Shown: positions 20,061-28,611 of the stretch, one piece after another
How the letters are laid out: the number at the start of each line of letters is the position of its first letter
Position numbering within the stretch: the first letter of the stretch is position 1
DNA from: Duncaniella muricolitica
Lineage (GTDB): Bacteria; Bacteroidota; Bacteroidia; Bacteroidales; Muribaculaceae
Reading direction: 5' to 3'
Assembly: GCA_025808375.1 (NCBI GenBank)
Contig: CP061009.1
Coordinates: 310,001-374,000 of the forward strand
Length of the DNA: 64,000 nucleotides
The notes under the pieces: model-generated
The model's database searches: none
What the model saw: only the letters and a program-made list of their open reading frames with translations
Told to the model about the DNA's origin: nothing
Made by a program: the position numbers and the translations under genes

Positions 20061-21443
20061 ATGAATCAGAGAACTCTTAACGGCGAGTTTACGCTCACAG
20101 GCAAAGGACTCCATACAGGGCTTGAAATCACAGCCCGGTTTCTCCCCGCTCCCGAAAACCACGGCTATAAAATCAAGCGTGTGGATCTCGAGGGTCAGCC
20201 TGTAATCGATGCACTTGCCGAAAATGTGGTGGCCACCAACCGTGGCACCGTGATAGCCAAGGGCGACGCCCGTGTCTCGACTATCGAACATGCCATGTCG
20301 GCTCTCTATGCCGCCGGTATCGACAACTGTCTCATCGAGGTCAATGCGCCCGAGCTGCCTATCCTCGACGGCAGCGCGCTCCCTTATTGCGAGGCCATCG
20401 CTTCGGTAGGTATCGTGGAGCAGAAGGCCGACAAGGATTTCTATTACGTGAAGTCGCGCATGGAAGTCTCAGATCCCGAGACCGGCTCGTCGATTATCGT
20501 GCTTCCCGACGATGACTTCTCGGTGGACGTGAAAATCAACTTTGACTCTAAGGTGCTAAACAATCAGTTTGCCACCCTTGAGAATATCGCTACCTATTGT
20601 GATGAGATCGCTCCGAGCCGCACATTCGTGTTTGTACGCGAGATAGAGCCTCTTGTTACCAACAATCTCATCAAGGGTGGTGACCTCGACAACGCCATTG
20701 TCATCTATGACACTCCCATGGCGCAGGGTGAGCTCGACCGTCTGGCCGACCTCATGGGTGTGGCCCGCAAGGATGTGGCTGAGCTCGGTTATCTCAACGA
20801 GCGTCCTCTCACAAGCGACAACGAGCCCGCGCGTCACAAGCTGCTTGACCTTATCGGTGACATCGCCCTTATAGGACGTCCGCTCAAGGGTCGCATCATC
20901 GCCACCCGTCCCGGCCATACAATCAATACTACTTTTGCCAAGAAAATCCGCAAGGACATCAAGCATCAGGAAGTACAGGCCCCGATATACAACCCTAACA
21001 AGGCTCCGCTGATGGATAACAACCGCATCCGCGAGCTTCTTCCCCACCGCTATCCTTTCCAGCTTGTCGACAAGGTAATCGAGAAGGGCACCAATTATAT
21101 CGTAGGCGTGAAAAATATCACCGCCAACGAGCCTTTCTTCCCCGGCCACTTCCCCCAGGAGCCTGTGATGCCCGGCGTACTTCAGATCGAGGCTATGGCT
21201 CAGACCGGTGGTCTGCTTGTGCTCAGCGGAGTCGATGAGCCCGAGCGTTATTCGACCTACTTCATGAAGATTGACAATGTGAAGTTCCGTCAGAAGGTCG
21301 TTCCCGGCGATACACTCCTTTTCCACGTATCGTTCATGACCGAGCTTCGCCGCGGTTGCGCCATGATGAAGGGCTATGCATTCGTGGGCGACAAAATCGT
21401 CACCGAGTGTGAGTTTATGGCTCAGATTATAAAGAACAAATAA
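20061..21443 (+). CDS. lpxC/fabZ: bifunctional LpxC deacetylase / FabZ dehydratase
   Basis: A 460-residue fusion. Residues 1 to about 305 are LpxC, the zinc deacetylase that commits UDP-3-O-acyl-GlcNAc to lipid A (STIEHAMSAL with zinc His, PILDGSALPY, and the C-terminal ARHKLLDLIGD zinc site). From about 315 it is FabZ, the 3-hydroxyacyl-ACP dehydratase (LLPHRYPFQLVDKV, and FFPGHFPQEPVMPGVLQIEA with catalytic His and Glu). The fusion is standard in Bacteroidales and links competing users of hydroxyacyl-ACP in a fixed ratio. It starts 3 bases after lpxD. Confidence 0.95.
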   Translation: MNQRTLNGEFTLTGKGLHTGLEITARFLPAPENHGYKIKRVDLEGQPVIDALAENVVATNRGTVIAKGDARVSTIEHAMSALYAAGIDNCLIEVNAPELPILDGSALPYCEAIASVGIVEQKADKDFYYVKSRMEVSDPETGSSIIVLPDDDFSVDVKINFDSKVLNNQFATLENIATYCDEIAPSRTFVFVREIEPLVTNNLIKGGDLDNAIVIYDTPMAQGELDRLADLMGVARKDVAELGYLNERPLTSDNEPARHKLLDLIGDIALIGRPLKGRIIATRPGHTINTTFAKKIRKDIKHQEVQAPIYNPNKAPLMDNNRIRELLPHRYPFQLVDKVIEKGTNYIVGVKNITANEPFFPGHFPQEPVMPGVLQIEAMAQTGGLLVLSGVDEPERYSTYFMKIDNVKFRQKVVPGDTLLFHVSFMTELRRGCAMMKGYAFVGDKIVTECEFMAQIIKNK

Positions 21444-21454
21444 GAAAGACTATA

Positions 21455-22228
21455 ATGAATCAACCCTTAGCATACGTGCATCCCGAAGCCAAGATTCATC
21501 CCAGCGTTGTGATCGAGCCGTTTGTCACAATCGGCCCCAACGTCGAGATAGGCGAAGGCACACACATATACTCTAATGTGACCATCATGGAGGGTGCGCG
21601 CATTGGCAAAAACTGCAATATATATCCCGGAGCCGTGATTTCAGGTCCCCCGCAGGACCTCAAGTTCAAGGGCGAGGACACTCTGGCGATTATCGGTGAC
21701 AATACCACCATACGCGAGTGTGTGACCGTGCATCGCGGCACAGCATCCAAGGGCAAGACTGTGGTGGGCAGCAACTGTCTCATCATGGCTTATTGCCACG
21801 TGGCCCACGACTGTGTGGTCAAGGACAATGTCATCATGTCAAACGCTGTGCAGCTTGCCGGCGAGGTCGTGGTCGACGAGTTTGCTGTCGTAGGCGGCGG
21901 TGCGCTTGTCCATCAGTTCTGCCACATCGGAGCCCATGTGATGCTTCAGGGCGGCGCGCTGGTCAATAAGGACATACCCCCGTTTGTCAAAGCCGGCCGC
22001 GAGCCTATAGCCTATGCCGGAGTCAACTCCATCGGTCTGCGCCGCAGGGGATACTCCAACGAGACAATCCGCGACATCCAGGAGATATACCGTTATCTCT
22101 ATCTCTCCGGCCTTAACAACTCCGACGCCATCAGCCGCATCGAGGCCGAGCTGCCCGCATCGAAAGAGCGCGACGAGATAATACTCTTCGTGCGCAACTC
22201 CAACCGAGGCATTATCCGCGGTTACTGA
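21455..22228 (+). CDS. lpxA: acyl-ACP-UDP-GlcNAc O-acyltransferase
   Basis: A 257-residue hexapeptide beta-helix enzyme for the first step of lipid A synthesis, transferring a hydroxyacyl chain from ACP to the 3-OH of UDP-GlcNAc. Repeats begin at the N-terminus (IHPSVVIEPFVTIGPNVEIG). The catalytic His lies in MAYCHVAHDCVVKDN, and the helical C-terminal cap contains IGLRRRGYSNETI, the usual family marker. Last gene of the lpxD-lpxC/fabZ-lpxA operon. No miaA follows. Confidence 0.95.
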   Translation: MNQPLAYVHPEAKIHPSVVIEPFVTIGPNVEIGEGTHIYSNVTIMEGARIGKNCNIYPGAVISGPPQDLKFKGEDTLAIIGDNTTIRECVTVHRGTASKGKTVVGSNCLIMAYCHVAHDCVVKDNVIMSNAVQLAGEVVVDEFAVVGGGALVHQFCHIGAHVMLQGGALVNKDIPPFVKAGREPIAYAGVNSIGLRRRGYSNETIRDIQEIYRYLYLSGLNNSDAISRIEAELPASKERDEIILFVRNSNRGIIRGY

Positions 22229-22309
22229 CACCGGACGGGACTCTGAGGCCGGTAGCGTGCAGACTACAGACCGACAATTTTTCTCCTCACCTTTTTAACG
22301 ATTACAGAA

Positions 22310-23305
22310 GTGAAACGCTCCATAGCGTTGTCAATATTGCTTGCAGGCATCTCCGTGACGGTATCTACCCGCGCGGAGATGCCTGATGCATATAACAGTC
22401 TCAATCCTTATGCCGGCAAGTCGGGCGACGGGCTTGTGGCAGCTATCAGGCGCACGGCGCGTCCATCGCGGCTTGTGACGCTTGAACAGATATCCTATAG
22501 TTTTTATGACCCGTTTGAGAGCTGTGTGGTTGAGATGTCGGCCGGACATCTTCCGTCCGGCTATCTGACAGGTTCGATTGTCCCTGCCGCATGGTGGGAT
22601 GACAAGACGCGAGCCGACAGCGTAGGGGGAGACCTGCACAACTTCATCCCGCTCACACTGAGTGCGGCTAAGGCTCTGGCTGACCGCCGGCCCGGTGTGC
22701 TCTCCGAGGTTACAGAAGACTTTGGACGCTGGAGTGTAGGCCGAGCCGAGATATACGGCACAATGACCGACCTGTATGAACCCCCGCGTGAGCTGCGCGG
22801 ACGGTTGGCCCGCACCTACTTCTATATAGCCGCAATGTATCACACCGATATGCTGAAGGCCGAAGGGTATATGATGCTGCGCCCCGACTATCCTTACCTC
22901 ACGCCTTATTCCACAGGCCTACTGTGTGAATGGGCGCGCGACTGTGAGCCCGACGAGGCTGAAAAGGAATGGGACAACTATGTGGCCCGCATGCAGGGGT
23001 GTGGCAATCCGTTTGTGTCATATCCATCGCTTGCCGACTATATATGGGGTGATAAGGCGGGTGAGACATATGCCGAGGAGGGTGAGTCTGTGCCGCTTCA
23101 TTCCACCTATCGCATGGACACTGACAGGATATATCTGGTGTCACCTCATGTGCCGGCCGACGCCCGGTGGACCATTGACGGCACTCCGGCCATGTCGGAC
23201 AGCTATGATCCGCGCCAACTCGGCCTCGGCGACCATCATCTTGTCTATACTTCAGCCTCGACGGGACGCAGCGGAAGGATAATGATTAAAATTGTGGAGA
23301 AATGA
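22310..23305 (+). CDS. endonuclease I-fold protein with a degenerate active site
   Basis: A 331-residue exported protein (signal peptide MKRSIALSILLAGISVTVS) starting at GTG. The middle and C-terminal parts carry endonuclease I (EndA/NucM) family marks: GGDLHNFIP, then PPRELRGRLARTYFYIAAMY, LLCEWARDCEPDEAEKEWDN, and GCGNPFVSYPSLADYIW. Family members have a catalytic Glu-His just before PKSWW; here the position reads GSIVPAAWW, so both residues appear lost. A C-terminal strand-rich extension after 235 is not seen in plain nucleases. It is therefore probably an inactive relative used for binding. The next gene overlaps by 4 bases. Confidence 0.75.
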   Translation: MKRSIALSILLAGISVTVSTRAEMPDAYNSLNPYAGKSGDGLVAAIRRTARPSRLVTLEQISYSFYDPFESCVVEMSAGHLPSGYLTGSIVPAAWWDDKTRADSVGGDLHNFIPLTLSAAKALADRRPGVLSEVTEDFGRWSVGRAEIYGTMTDLYEPPRELRGRLARTYFYIAAMYHTDMLKAEGYMMLRPDYPYLTPYSTGLLCEWARDCEPDEAEKEWDNYVARMQGCGNPFVSYPSLADYIWGDKAGETYAEEGESVPLHSTYRMDTDRIYLVSPHVPADARWTIDGTPAMSDSYDPRQLGLGDHHLVYTSASTGRSGRIMIKIVEK

Positions 23306-23769
23306 AGTCAAAAGGGATGCTTAAAACAGTGTGTATGGGAATGCTCGCCGTGGTGTGTTCATGCGGCCATGACAGTCCGTCGGGACGGGATATTATGACG
23401 GAACGTCCCGGTGTGGAGGGACAGCGTCCGGGAGTCGGAGAATCCAATTCCATGGCCCGTGAGCTGGCCGATGACGTGTGGCGAGTGTCGGGTCCGACAT
23501 TGACGATGCGTTACGACCGCGGAGGTATATTGTTTGACACGCAGGCCGACGGTCGGATCAATATTTCAGATCTTGACGGAGCCGACAGCGTTTCGGTCGG
23601 GATAGGCAAGGAGGGGACCGACTCGCTGATGTCGGGGACGGATATCATTGTCAACGGCCATGCATTGACTCTGCGCAGGGTAAAGATGTTGCGTCACGGC
23701 GACGGCAGGTCATGGTATATGGCCACCGACAGCTCCGACGGCTTGTGGATATTGGTCTTGCCATTTTAA
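23302..23769 (+). CDS. lipoprotein, unknown function
   Basis: A 155-residue lipoprotein with the lipobox VVCSC and Cys near residue 21. A Pro/Gly-rich linker follows, then a beta-rich domain (WRVSGPTLTMRYDRGGILFD, DGLWILVLPF). The ATG overlaps the stop of the endonuclease-fold gene (ATGA), so the two are translationally coupled and probably act together at the envelope. I do not recognise the domain. Confidence 0.7.
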   Translation: MKSKGMLKTVCMGMLAVVCSCGHDSPSGRDIMTERPGVEGQRPGVGESNSMARELADDVWRVSGPTLTMRYDRGGILFDTQADGRINISDLDGADSVSVGIGKEGTDSLMSGTDIIVNGHALTLRRVKMLRHGDGRSWYMATDSSDGLWILVLPF

Positions 23770-23844
23770 AGTATAAAGGTTAGAGGTTAAAGTTTAATGG
23801 CTTTGTGAAGCGTATAAACTTTAACCTCTAATCTTTTAAACTTT
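23768..23844. terminator. bidirectional terminator, lipoprotein and smpB
   Basis: TTAGAGGTTAAAGTTTA (23780-23796) and its perfect complement (23815-23831), extended by A- and T-rich flanks, lie between two convergent genes. It serves both strands. Confidence 0.75.
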
Positions 23845-23851
23845 ATAATGT

Positions 23852-24304
23852 CTACTTGTGCATCAGGCGGGCCATGTCGCGCTTATCTTCGCGTTCCTTG
23901 ATTGACTGTCGTTTGTCATACTCTTTCTTGCCTCGGGCTATGCCGATGACCAGTTTGGCAAGTCCGCGCTCATTGATGAAAAGGCGCAGGGGCACGATGG
24001 TAAATCCCGCCTCCTTGCCCGACTTCTCTATCTTGTTGATTTCCTTGCGAGAGAGCAGCAGTTTACGGTCGCGACGCTCGGCGTGATTGTTGTAAGAGCC
24101 GTAGAAGTATTCTGCGATATACATATTTTTGACCCATACCTCACCATTGTCGACATAGCAGAATGTATCGACCAGCGAAGCCTTGCCCTCGCGTATCGAC
24201 TTGATTTCGGTGCCGGTGAGCACGATGCCGGCCGTATAGGTGTCACCGATGGCGTAGTCAAACGTCGCACGCCTGTTTTTTATGTTTATATCCTTGGATT
24301 GCAT
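23852..24304 (-). CDS. smpB: SsrA-binding protein SmpB
   Basis: A 150-residue tmRNA-binding protein that carries SsrA to stalled ribosomes for trans-translation. It begins with INIKNRRATFDYAIGDTYTA and contains LTGTEIKSIREGKASL, an exposed loop typical of the RNA-binding face, and a basic C-terminal tail (KKEYDKRQSIKEREDKRD) that enters the mRNA channel. Complete. It lies 7 bases after the stop of the membrane protein gene upstream. The ssrA gene is not in this window. Confidence 0.95.
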   Translation of the reverse strand: MQSKDINIKNRRATFDYAIGDTYTAGIVLTGTEIKSIREGKASLVDTFCYVDNGEVWVKNMYIAEYFYGSYNNHAERRDRKLLLSRKEINKIEKSGKEAGFTIVPLRLFINERGLAKLVIGIARGKKEYDKRQSIKEREDKRDMARLMHK

Positions 24305-24311
24305 GATAATT

Positions 24312-24875
24312 TTAGAAAATGAGAGAGAATATGAAATAGAAAATGTAGGGAGGGAGCAGCACGCCCAGTATGGCCAGCATCATGAAGTGGCCTATGCGGT
24401 CAGGGCGCACGTGCATATATTCGCATCCTTTCCACTGTACGAGCGCGACGTAGCAGGGGAGAAAAAACAACACCAGTGGCGTGATAGGCAGACAGTTGAC
24501 AATGATTGAAATCATCGCGAGCATCCCGAGGGTGAACAGCGTGAATGTCTGGCACCGCTGCTCGTCATATTCCCCCTCAATCATCGGCTCCACAGCAACC
24601 GAGAGCACAAATGTACTGAAAAAATATGAGATGAAGTAGACCACAAAGGTTATAATCATCTTCATGAACAGGGATAGAAACACCACGTGGTGCTTAAACA
24701 GAGCCTGGGTGAACACACTGACGGCTGCCACAGCTATGAGCGGGTAGAACCCTTCGGCTGCGATGCGCGACGGGGTGAGCCGAGAGCCGCTTGCCGACAT
24801 GGCCTTGTCGATGTCTTCCCATCCGTTGCGAGGGGAGAGTATGAGCTGAAACAGATATTGGAGATAATATTTCAT
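24312..24875 (-). CDS. Yip1-like integral membrane protein
   Basis: A 187-residue membrane protein with about five helices. The N-terminus MKYYLQYLFQLILSPRNGWE followed by DI matches Yip1/DUF-type proteins of Bacteroidetes, where a short cytoplasmic stretch ending in W-(E/D)-(D/E) precedes the helices. I preferred the ATG at 24873-24875 over one three codons upstream because it gives this conserved start. Function is unknown; the family is linked to envelope or trafficking roles only by fold. It is probably cotranscribed with smpB, 7 bases apart. Confidence 0.7.
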   Translation of the reverse strand: MKYYLQYLFQLILSPRNGWEDIDKAMSASGSRLTPSRIAAEGFYPLIAVAAVSVFTQALFKHHVVFLSLFMKMIITFVVYFISYFFSTFVLSVAVEPMIEGEYDEQRCQTFTLFTLGMLAMISIIVNCLPITPLVLFFLPCYVALVQWKGCEYMHVRPDRIGHFMMLAILGVLLPPYIFYFIFSLIF

Positions 24876-24987
24876 AGACTGCAAAATTACTAAGAATCTC
24901 GCAGTTGAGAGTGCATCGGGCCATAATTCAGATGCTTGCGTAATGCTTTATTAATGTATTTTAACAAAGTGATAGCGAATTTTTGAG

Positions 24988-24995
24988 TACTTTTG
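24988..24995 (+). promoter_or_regulatory. -7 element of the DUF3127 gene
   Basis: TACTTTTG, about 40 bases upstream of the ATG at 25035. No clear TTTG is seen 20 bases before it, so this call rests on the -7 box alone. Confidence 0.45.
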
Positions 24996-25034
24996 TACGA
25001 ATTACGTCCAAAGGTAAAATCATAAACAGATATA

Positions 25035-25457
25035 ATGGAAATTACAGGCAAGATTATAGTGGCCATGCCCGAAGTAGGCGGCACTTCAGCCAAAGGAAAC
25101 GCTTGGAAGAAGCGTGAATATGTGCTCGAGACTATGGAGACATATCCCAAAAAGGTATTTTTCAACTTCTTCGGCGACCGTGTCGACCAATTTCCCCTTC
25201 AGGTGGGTCAGGTCGTAAAGGTCAGCTTTGACATTGACAGCCGTGAGTATAACGGCCGTTGGTATGTCGACATTCGTGCATGGAAAGCCGAGGCTCCCGA
25301 TGCTGCTCCCGCCGCTCCTATGGCCCAGCCCGTAGCAGCCGCTCCCTCCTATGGTCCCGCACCCCAGATGCCTTCGGGTTACGCAACTCCCGGCGCGCCC
25401 GTGCCTCCCCCCGCTGTCGATCTGGCTCCAAGCCCCACCGACGATCTGCCTTTCTGA
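25035..25457 (+). CDS. DUF3127 OB-fold-like protein with SSB-like acidic tip
   Basis: A 140-residue cytoplasmic protein. Residues 1-85 form a DUF3127 domain: MEITGKIIVAMPEVGGTS, then WKKREYVLETMETYPKKVFF and FPLQVGQVVKVSFDI, arranged like an OB-fold. A Pro/Ala-rich linker (about 90-133) is followed by the extreme C-terminus DDLPF. In SSB proteins an acidic tip ending in (D/E)DxPF recruits repair and replication proteins, and the whole layout (OB-fold, disordered linker, tip) matches SSB. A single-strand DNA role is therefore inferred, not shown. Single gene with its own promoter and terminator. Confidence 0.8.
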   Translation: MEITGKIIVAMPEVGGTSAKGNAWKKREYVLETMETYPKKVFFNFFGDRVDQFPLQVGQVVKVSFDIDSREYNGRWYVDIRAWKAEAPDAAPAAPMAQPVAAAPSYGPAPQMPSGYATPGAPVPPPAVDLAPSPTDDLPF

Positions 25458-25473
25458 AAAGAATAATAATTCT

Positions 25474-25533
25474 ACACATAGAGAAAAGTCTCAAAAGAAA
25501 CTTCTGTTTCTTTTGAGACTTTTCTCTATGTGT
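25474..25533. terminator. 28-bp perfect palindrome, bidirectional terminator
   Basis: Two perfect 28-base arms (25474-25501, 25506-25533) with the loop TTCT lie between convergent DUF3127 and fabF genes. The core reads AAAAGTCTCAAAAGAAAC. A very similar core (AAAAGTTTCAAAAGAAAC) occurs in the palindrome at 63361-63471. Confidence 0.85.
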
Positions 25534-25577
25534 ATATCTAAGGCCATATCACATGTTTGCGATATGGCCTTTGTTGA

Positions 25578-26846
25578 TTACGCTTCGTACTTCTTCACGA
25601 TAACGGTAGCGTTGTGGCCGCCGAAACCGAAAGAGTTGGAGAGGGCTGCGCGCACGGGGCGGTTTTCAGCCTTGTTGAAGGTGAAGTTGAGAGTGTAGTC
25701 GATGTTTTCGTCGTTGTCACCCTCCTCGTGGTTGATGGTGGGGGGCACTACGTCGTTCTGGCAAGCGAGCACCGAGAACATGGCCTCGAGTGCGCCGGTA
25801 GCACCGAGCAGGTGGCCTGTCATCGACTTGGTCGAGCTGATGTTGAGCTTGTGGGCGTGTTCGCCGAAGAGCTCAACGATAGCTTTCACTTCGGAGATGT
25901 CACCTACGGGGGTCGAAGTGCCGTGTACGTTGATATAGTCGATATCCTCGGGCTTCATGCCTGCATCCTCGAGAGCGTTGCCCATCGAGAGGATTGCACC
26001 CAGACCTTCGGGGTGGGTGGCTGTGAGGTGATATGCATCGGCACTCATGCCGCCGCCGGCAACCTCGGCATAAATCTTGGCACCGCGGGCCTTGGCGTGC
26101 TCGAGTTCTTCAAGTACAAGTACTACTGAGCCTTCACCCATCACGAAGCCGTCACGCGACGCGCTGAAGGGGCGTGAGGCGGTCTCGGGCGAGTCGTTGC
26201 GGGTCGAGAGAGCGTGCATCGAGTTGAAGCCGCCCACACCTGCGGGATAGATGGCAGCCTCGGCACCGCCGGTGACGATGGCGTCGGCCTTGCCCAGACG
26301 GATGAGGTTGAAGGCGTCGATGATGGCGTTGTTGGATGATGCGCAAGCCGAAACCACACCGAAGTTGGGACCATGAAACTCATACTCCATGGAGATGTGG
26401 CCCGAAGCGATGTCGGCGATCATCTTGGGGATGAAGAAGGGGTTGTATTTGGGGCCCTGCTCGGCACCGTTCACGGCATAATATCCGGCCTCTTCCTCAA
26501 AAGTGTGCAGACCACCGATGCCTGCTGCCACGATTACACCCACGCGGTTGCGGTCGAGGTTGGATGCTTCGAGAAGATTGGAGTCGGCTACGGCCTGACG
26601 GGCTGCGACGATGCCATACTGGGCGTAGAGGTCGAGCTGACGGAGTTTCTTGCGGTCGAAGTGATCGGCTGCGTTGTAGCCCTTGACTTCGCATGCAAAC
26701 TGGGTCTTGAATTTAGAAGCGTCGAAATGGGTGATGGGAGCAGCACCGCTGACGCCGGCGAGGGCGTTGGCCCATGTGGTGGCCACATCGTTGCCGATAG
26801 GTGTTATAGCTCCGAGTCCTGTGATTACAACTCGTTTAAGTTCCAT
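25578..26846 (-). CDS. fabF: beta-ketoacyl-ACP synthase II
   Basis: A 422-residue thiolase-fold condensing enzyme that elongates acyl-ACP with malonyl-ACP. It has the active-site Cys in VVSACASSNNAI, and the two His in VHGTSTPVGDISE and TKSMTGHLLGATG, giving the C-H-H triad of KAS II. The ATG at 26844-26846 (MELKRVVITGLGAITPIGND) is the conserved start; the frame upstream of it is open but not homologous. acpP lies upstream on the same strand, separated by a hairpin. Confidence 0.95.
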   Translation of the reverse strand: MELKRVVITGLGAITPIGNDVATTWANALAGVSGAAPITHFDASKFKTQFACEVKGYNAADHFDRKKLRQLDLYAQYGIVAARQAVADSNLLEASNLDRNRVGVIVAAGIGGLHTFEEEAGYYAVNGAEQGPKYNPFFIPKMIADIASGHISMEYEFHGPNFGVVSACASSNNAIIDAFNLIRLGKADAIVTGGAEAAIYPAGVGGFNSMHALSTRNDSPETASRPFSASRDGFVMGEGSVVLVLEELEHAKARGAKIYAEVAGGGMSADAYHLTATHPEGLGAILSMGNALEDAGMKPEDIDYINVHGTSTPVGDISEVKAIVELFGEHAHKLNISSTKSMTGHLLGATGALEAMFSVLACQNDVVPPTINHEEGDNDENIDYTLNFTFNKAENRPVRAALSNSFGFGGHNATVIVKKYEA

Positions 26847-26882
26847 TGTAAAATTGTGGTATAAGTGAGGAAAAATTGAAAT

Positions 26883-26920
26883 AAGGCTCCACTTTGCTGA
26901 GAGGCGAAAGTGGAGCCTTT
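26883..26920 (-). terminator. hairpin between acpP and fabF
   Basis: A 13-bp stem (AAGGCTCCACTTT at 26883-26895 with its complement from 26907). On the minus strand it is followed by TTATTTC and an AT-rich run. It could end most acpP transcripts and let only part continue into fabF, which would give ACP in excess. Confidence 0.65.
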
Positions 26921-27014
26921 GATGGTTCACGGCCGCAAATCTTCGCGGCAAACCTTAGGTCGTATTATGATGTAGGTTTGAGCGATCGGGCGCGGACGGA
27001 GTTTTTGAGGCTAA

Positions 27015-27251
27015 TTACTTCTGGTTTGCCTCGATGTAAGAGATGGCGTCGGCCACGGTCTTGATGCCTTCGGCCTGATCATCGGGGATAGTGATGCCAA
27101 ATTCCTTCTCAAATTCCATGATGAGTTCAACGGTGTCGAGGCTATCTGCGCCAAGATCTTTGGTGAATTCTGCGGTTTCGGTTACTTCGTTTTCGTCAAC
27201 ACCGAGCTTATCAACGATGATAGCTTTAACTCGTGATGCAATTTCAGACAT
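27015..27251 (-). CDS. acpP: acyl carrier protein
   Basis: A 78-residue acidic helical protein with the phosphopantetheine Ser in LGADSLDTVELIMEFE (Ser near 38). It carries acyl chains for FabF, FabZ, LpxA and LpxD, all of which are encoded in this window. Normal length and charge. It is followed by fabF, as in most bacteria. Confidence 0.97.
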   Translation of the reverse strand: MSEIASRVKAIIVDKLGVDENEVTETAEFTKDLGADSLDTVELIMEFEKEFGITIPDDQAEGIKTVADAISYIEANQK

Positions 27252-27318
27252 AGTAATAAAGAGTTTTGATTAGTATATTCGGTTTTTATGGTGCGAAAGT
27301 TTTTTCACATTCGCGGTG

Positions 27319-27350
27319 CAAAGGTAAGAAATTTTTCATCAATTACTAAA
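27319..27350 (-). promoter_or_regulatory. promoter of acpP
   Basis: On the minus strand TACCTTTG (complement of 27319-27326) lies 20 bases after TTTA (complement of 27347-27350). The leader to acpP is about 60 bases. Confidence 0.6.
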
Positions 27351-27579
27351 CTTTTAAACGTGTAAAGATGTTAATTGGGCTCCTTTTTGGCAAATTTTGT
27401 TCAAAAAATCATAAAAATTGGTCATTTAAGGTGCGGTTTTTTCGTTTTTGACTCGAAACTCTGCGAGAGTGCAGTGTGTTACATCTGATAAGGGATATTG
27501 TCTCGCTGTAAATGTCAATAAGTTTATTTGGCGGATGCGGTAATATTTCCCAATTTTGTGTTGTAAAAACCCTATGTAA

Positions 27580-28446
27580 ATGAAAAAACTCGTATTGTTT
27601 GCTTCCTGCTCGCTCCTGCTCGGAGCGATGGCCACCGGATGTGGCGACAGGGATAAGAAGAAGTCGGATGGTGGTGTGGAAATCACGGAGTTTGCCGTGA
27701 ACGAGGTGATTATGACAGCCGACCGCAATTATCGCGCACTGCTGCAGGGCGACACTGTCTATCTTGACCAGTATGTATCGTTGCTCTGGCCCAAGTCGCT
27801 TGGCGATGCCGATCTGAGTGTGTTGCGTGACTCACTGCTGTCATATTGTTTCGGTGACACTGCGTGTGCGAGCCCCGAAGAGGCTATCCGTAAGTTTGTT
27901 TCGGACGTGTCGGTGCTCACCGGCGAGGATGGCGAGGAGTCGGTGTATAAAAACATCGAGCCTGTCGATTCGTTGCCCGAGGGTATTGCCGGGCTCGGAT
28001 GTTATTTCAACAATGTCACGGCCTCGGTGACCGAGCTCAACGAGGAGATGGTGACTTATCAGGTCACCTCATCATCCTATCTGGGCGGGGCGCATCCGTT
28101 TACCACCATCCGCCCCTTTACCTATGACCTCGAGGCCGGACGCGTGCTTACGCTCGACAATATGTTTACCCCCGCCGGACGCGACAGTATAATGCCCGTG
28201 ATAGTCAATGCTCTCGCCCGTCAGCTCGATGTCCCTGTCAGCGGGCTCGACCGTGCCGGCATCTTTACGGCTCAGCTCACTTATCCCGGCCAGCCATACA
28301 TCAGCAACAATGTGTTGTATTTCCATTATAATCCCTATGACATCGCGCCCTATGCCGCCGGGATGATCGACGTGGCCGTCTACCCCTATGAAGTGGAGCG
28401 TTTCCTTGCCCCCGGAGTGGCAAAACTTTTTGATGTCGGCATATGA
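27580..28446 (+). CDS. DUF3298/RsiV-type lipoprotein
   Basis: A 288-residue lipoprotein (lipobox ATGC, Cys near 21). Its second half is a DUF3298 domain: SSSYLGGAHPFTTIRPFTYD opens it, with the typical GG(A/S)H turn, and it ends in IDVAVYPYEVERFLAPG. The first half resembles the DUF4163/PdaC-type partner domain. The pair occurs in RsiV-like lysozyme sensors and PdaC deacetylase regulators, but those are Firmicutes examples and no sigma factor is adjacent here. Function in Bacteroidetes is not known. Confidence 0.75.
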   Translation: MKKLVLFASCSLLLGAMATGCGDRDKKKSDGGVEITEFAVNEVIMTADRNYRALLQGDTVYLDQYVSLLWPKSLGDADLSVLRDSLLSYCFGDTACASPEEAIRKFVSDVSVLTGEDGEESVYKNIEPVDSLPEGIAGLGCYFNNVTASVTELNEEMVTYQVTSSSYLGGAHPFTTIRPFTYDLEAGRVLTLDNMFTPAGRDSIMPVIVNALARQLDVPVSGLDRAGIFTAQLTYPGQPYISNNVLYFHYNPYDIAPYAAGMIDVAVYPYEVERFLAPGVAKLFDVGI

Positions 28447-28479
28447 CATGCTCTGAATAAAAAGTATAGATAATCATAG

Positions 28480-28522
28480 AAAAGCTCAAAAGTAACGGTT
28501 GGCGTCGCTTTTGAGCTTTTTT
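28480..28522 (+). terminator. terminator after the DUF3298 gene
   Basis: AAAGCTCAAAAG (28481-28492) pairs with CTTTTGAGCTTT (28508-28519), with more T's behind. Arm sequence TCAAAAG recurs in the palindromes at 25.5 and 63.4 kb. Confidence 0.8.
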
Positions 28523-28543
28523 ATGTCCCGGTGATATGAGAAT

Positions 28544-28575
28544 GCTCCCCGGCCGAGAGTGTCGGGCCGGGGAGC
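28544..28575 (-). terminator. hairpin after the OmpA-family gene
   Basis: Perfect 11-bp stem GCTCCCCGGCC / GGCCGGGGAGC with a 10-base loop, 37 bases after the minus-strand stop. No T-run follows on the minus strand, so termination strength is uncertain. Confidence 0.55.
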
Positions 28576-28611
28576 ACGTGGGAACTATTGTTCACGAGGA
28601 AAGGTTAGGGA

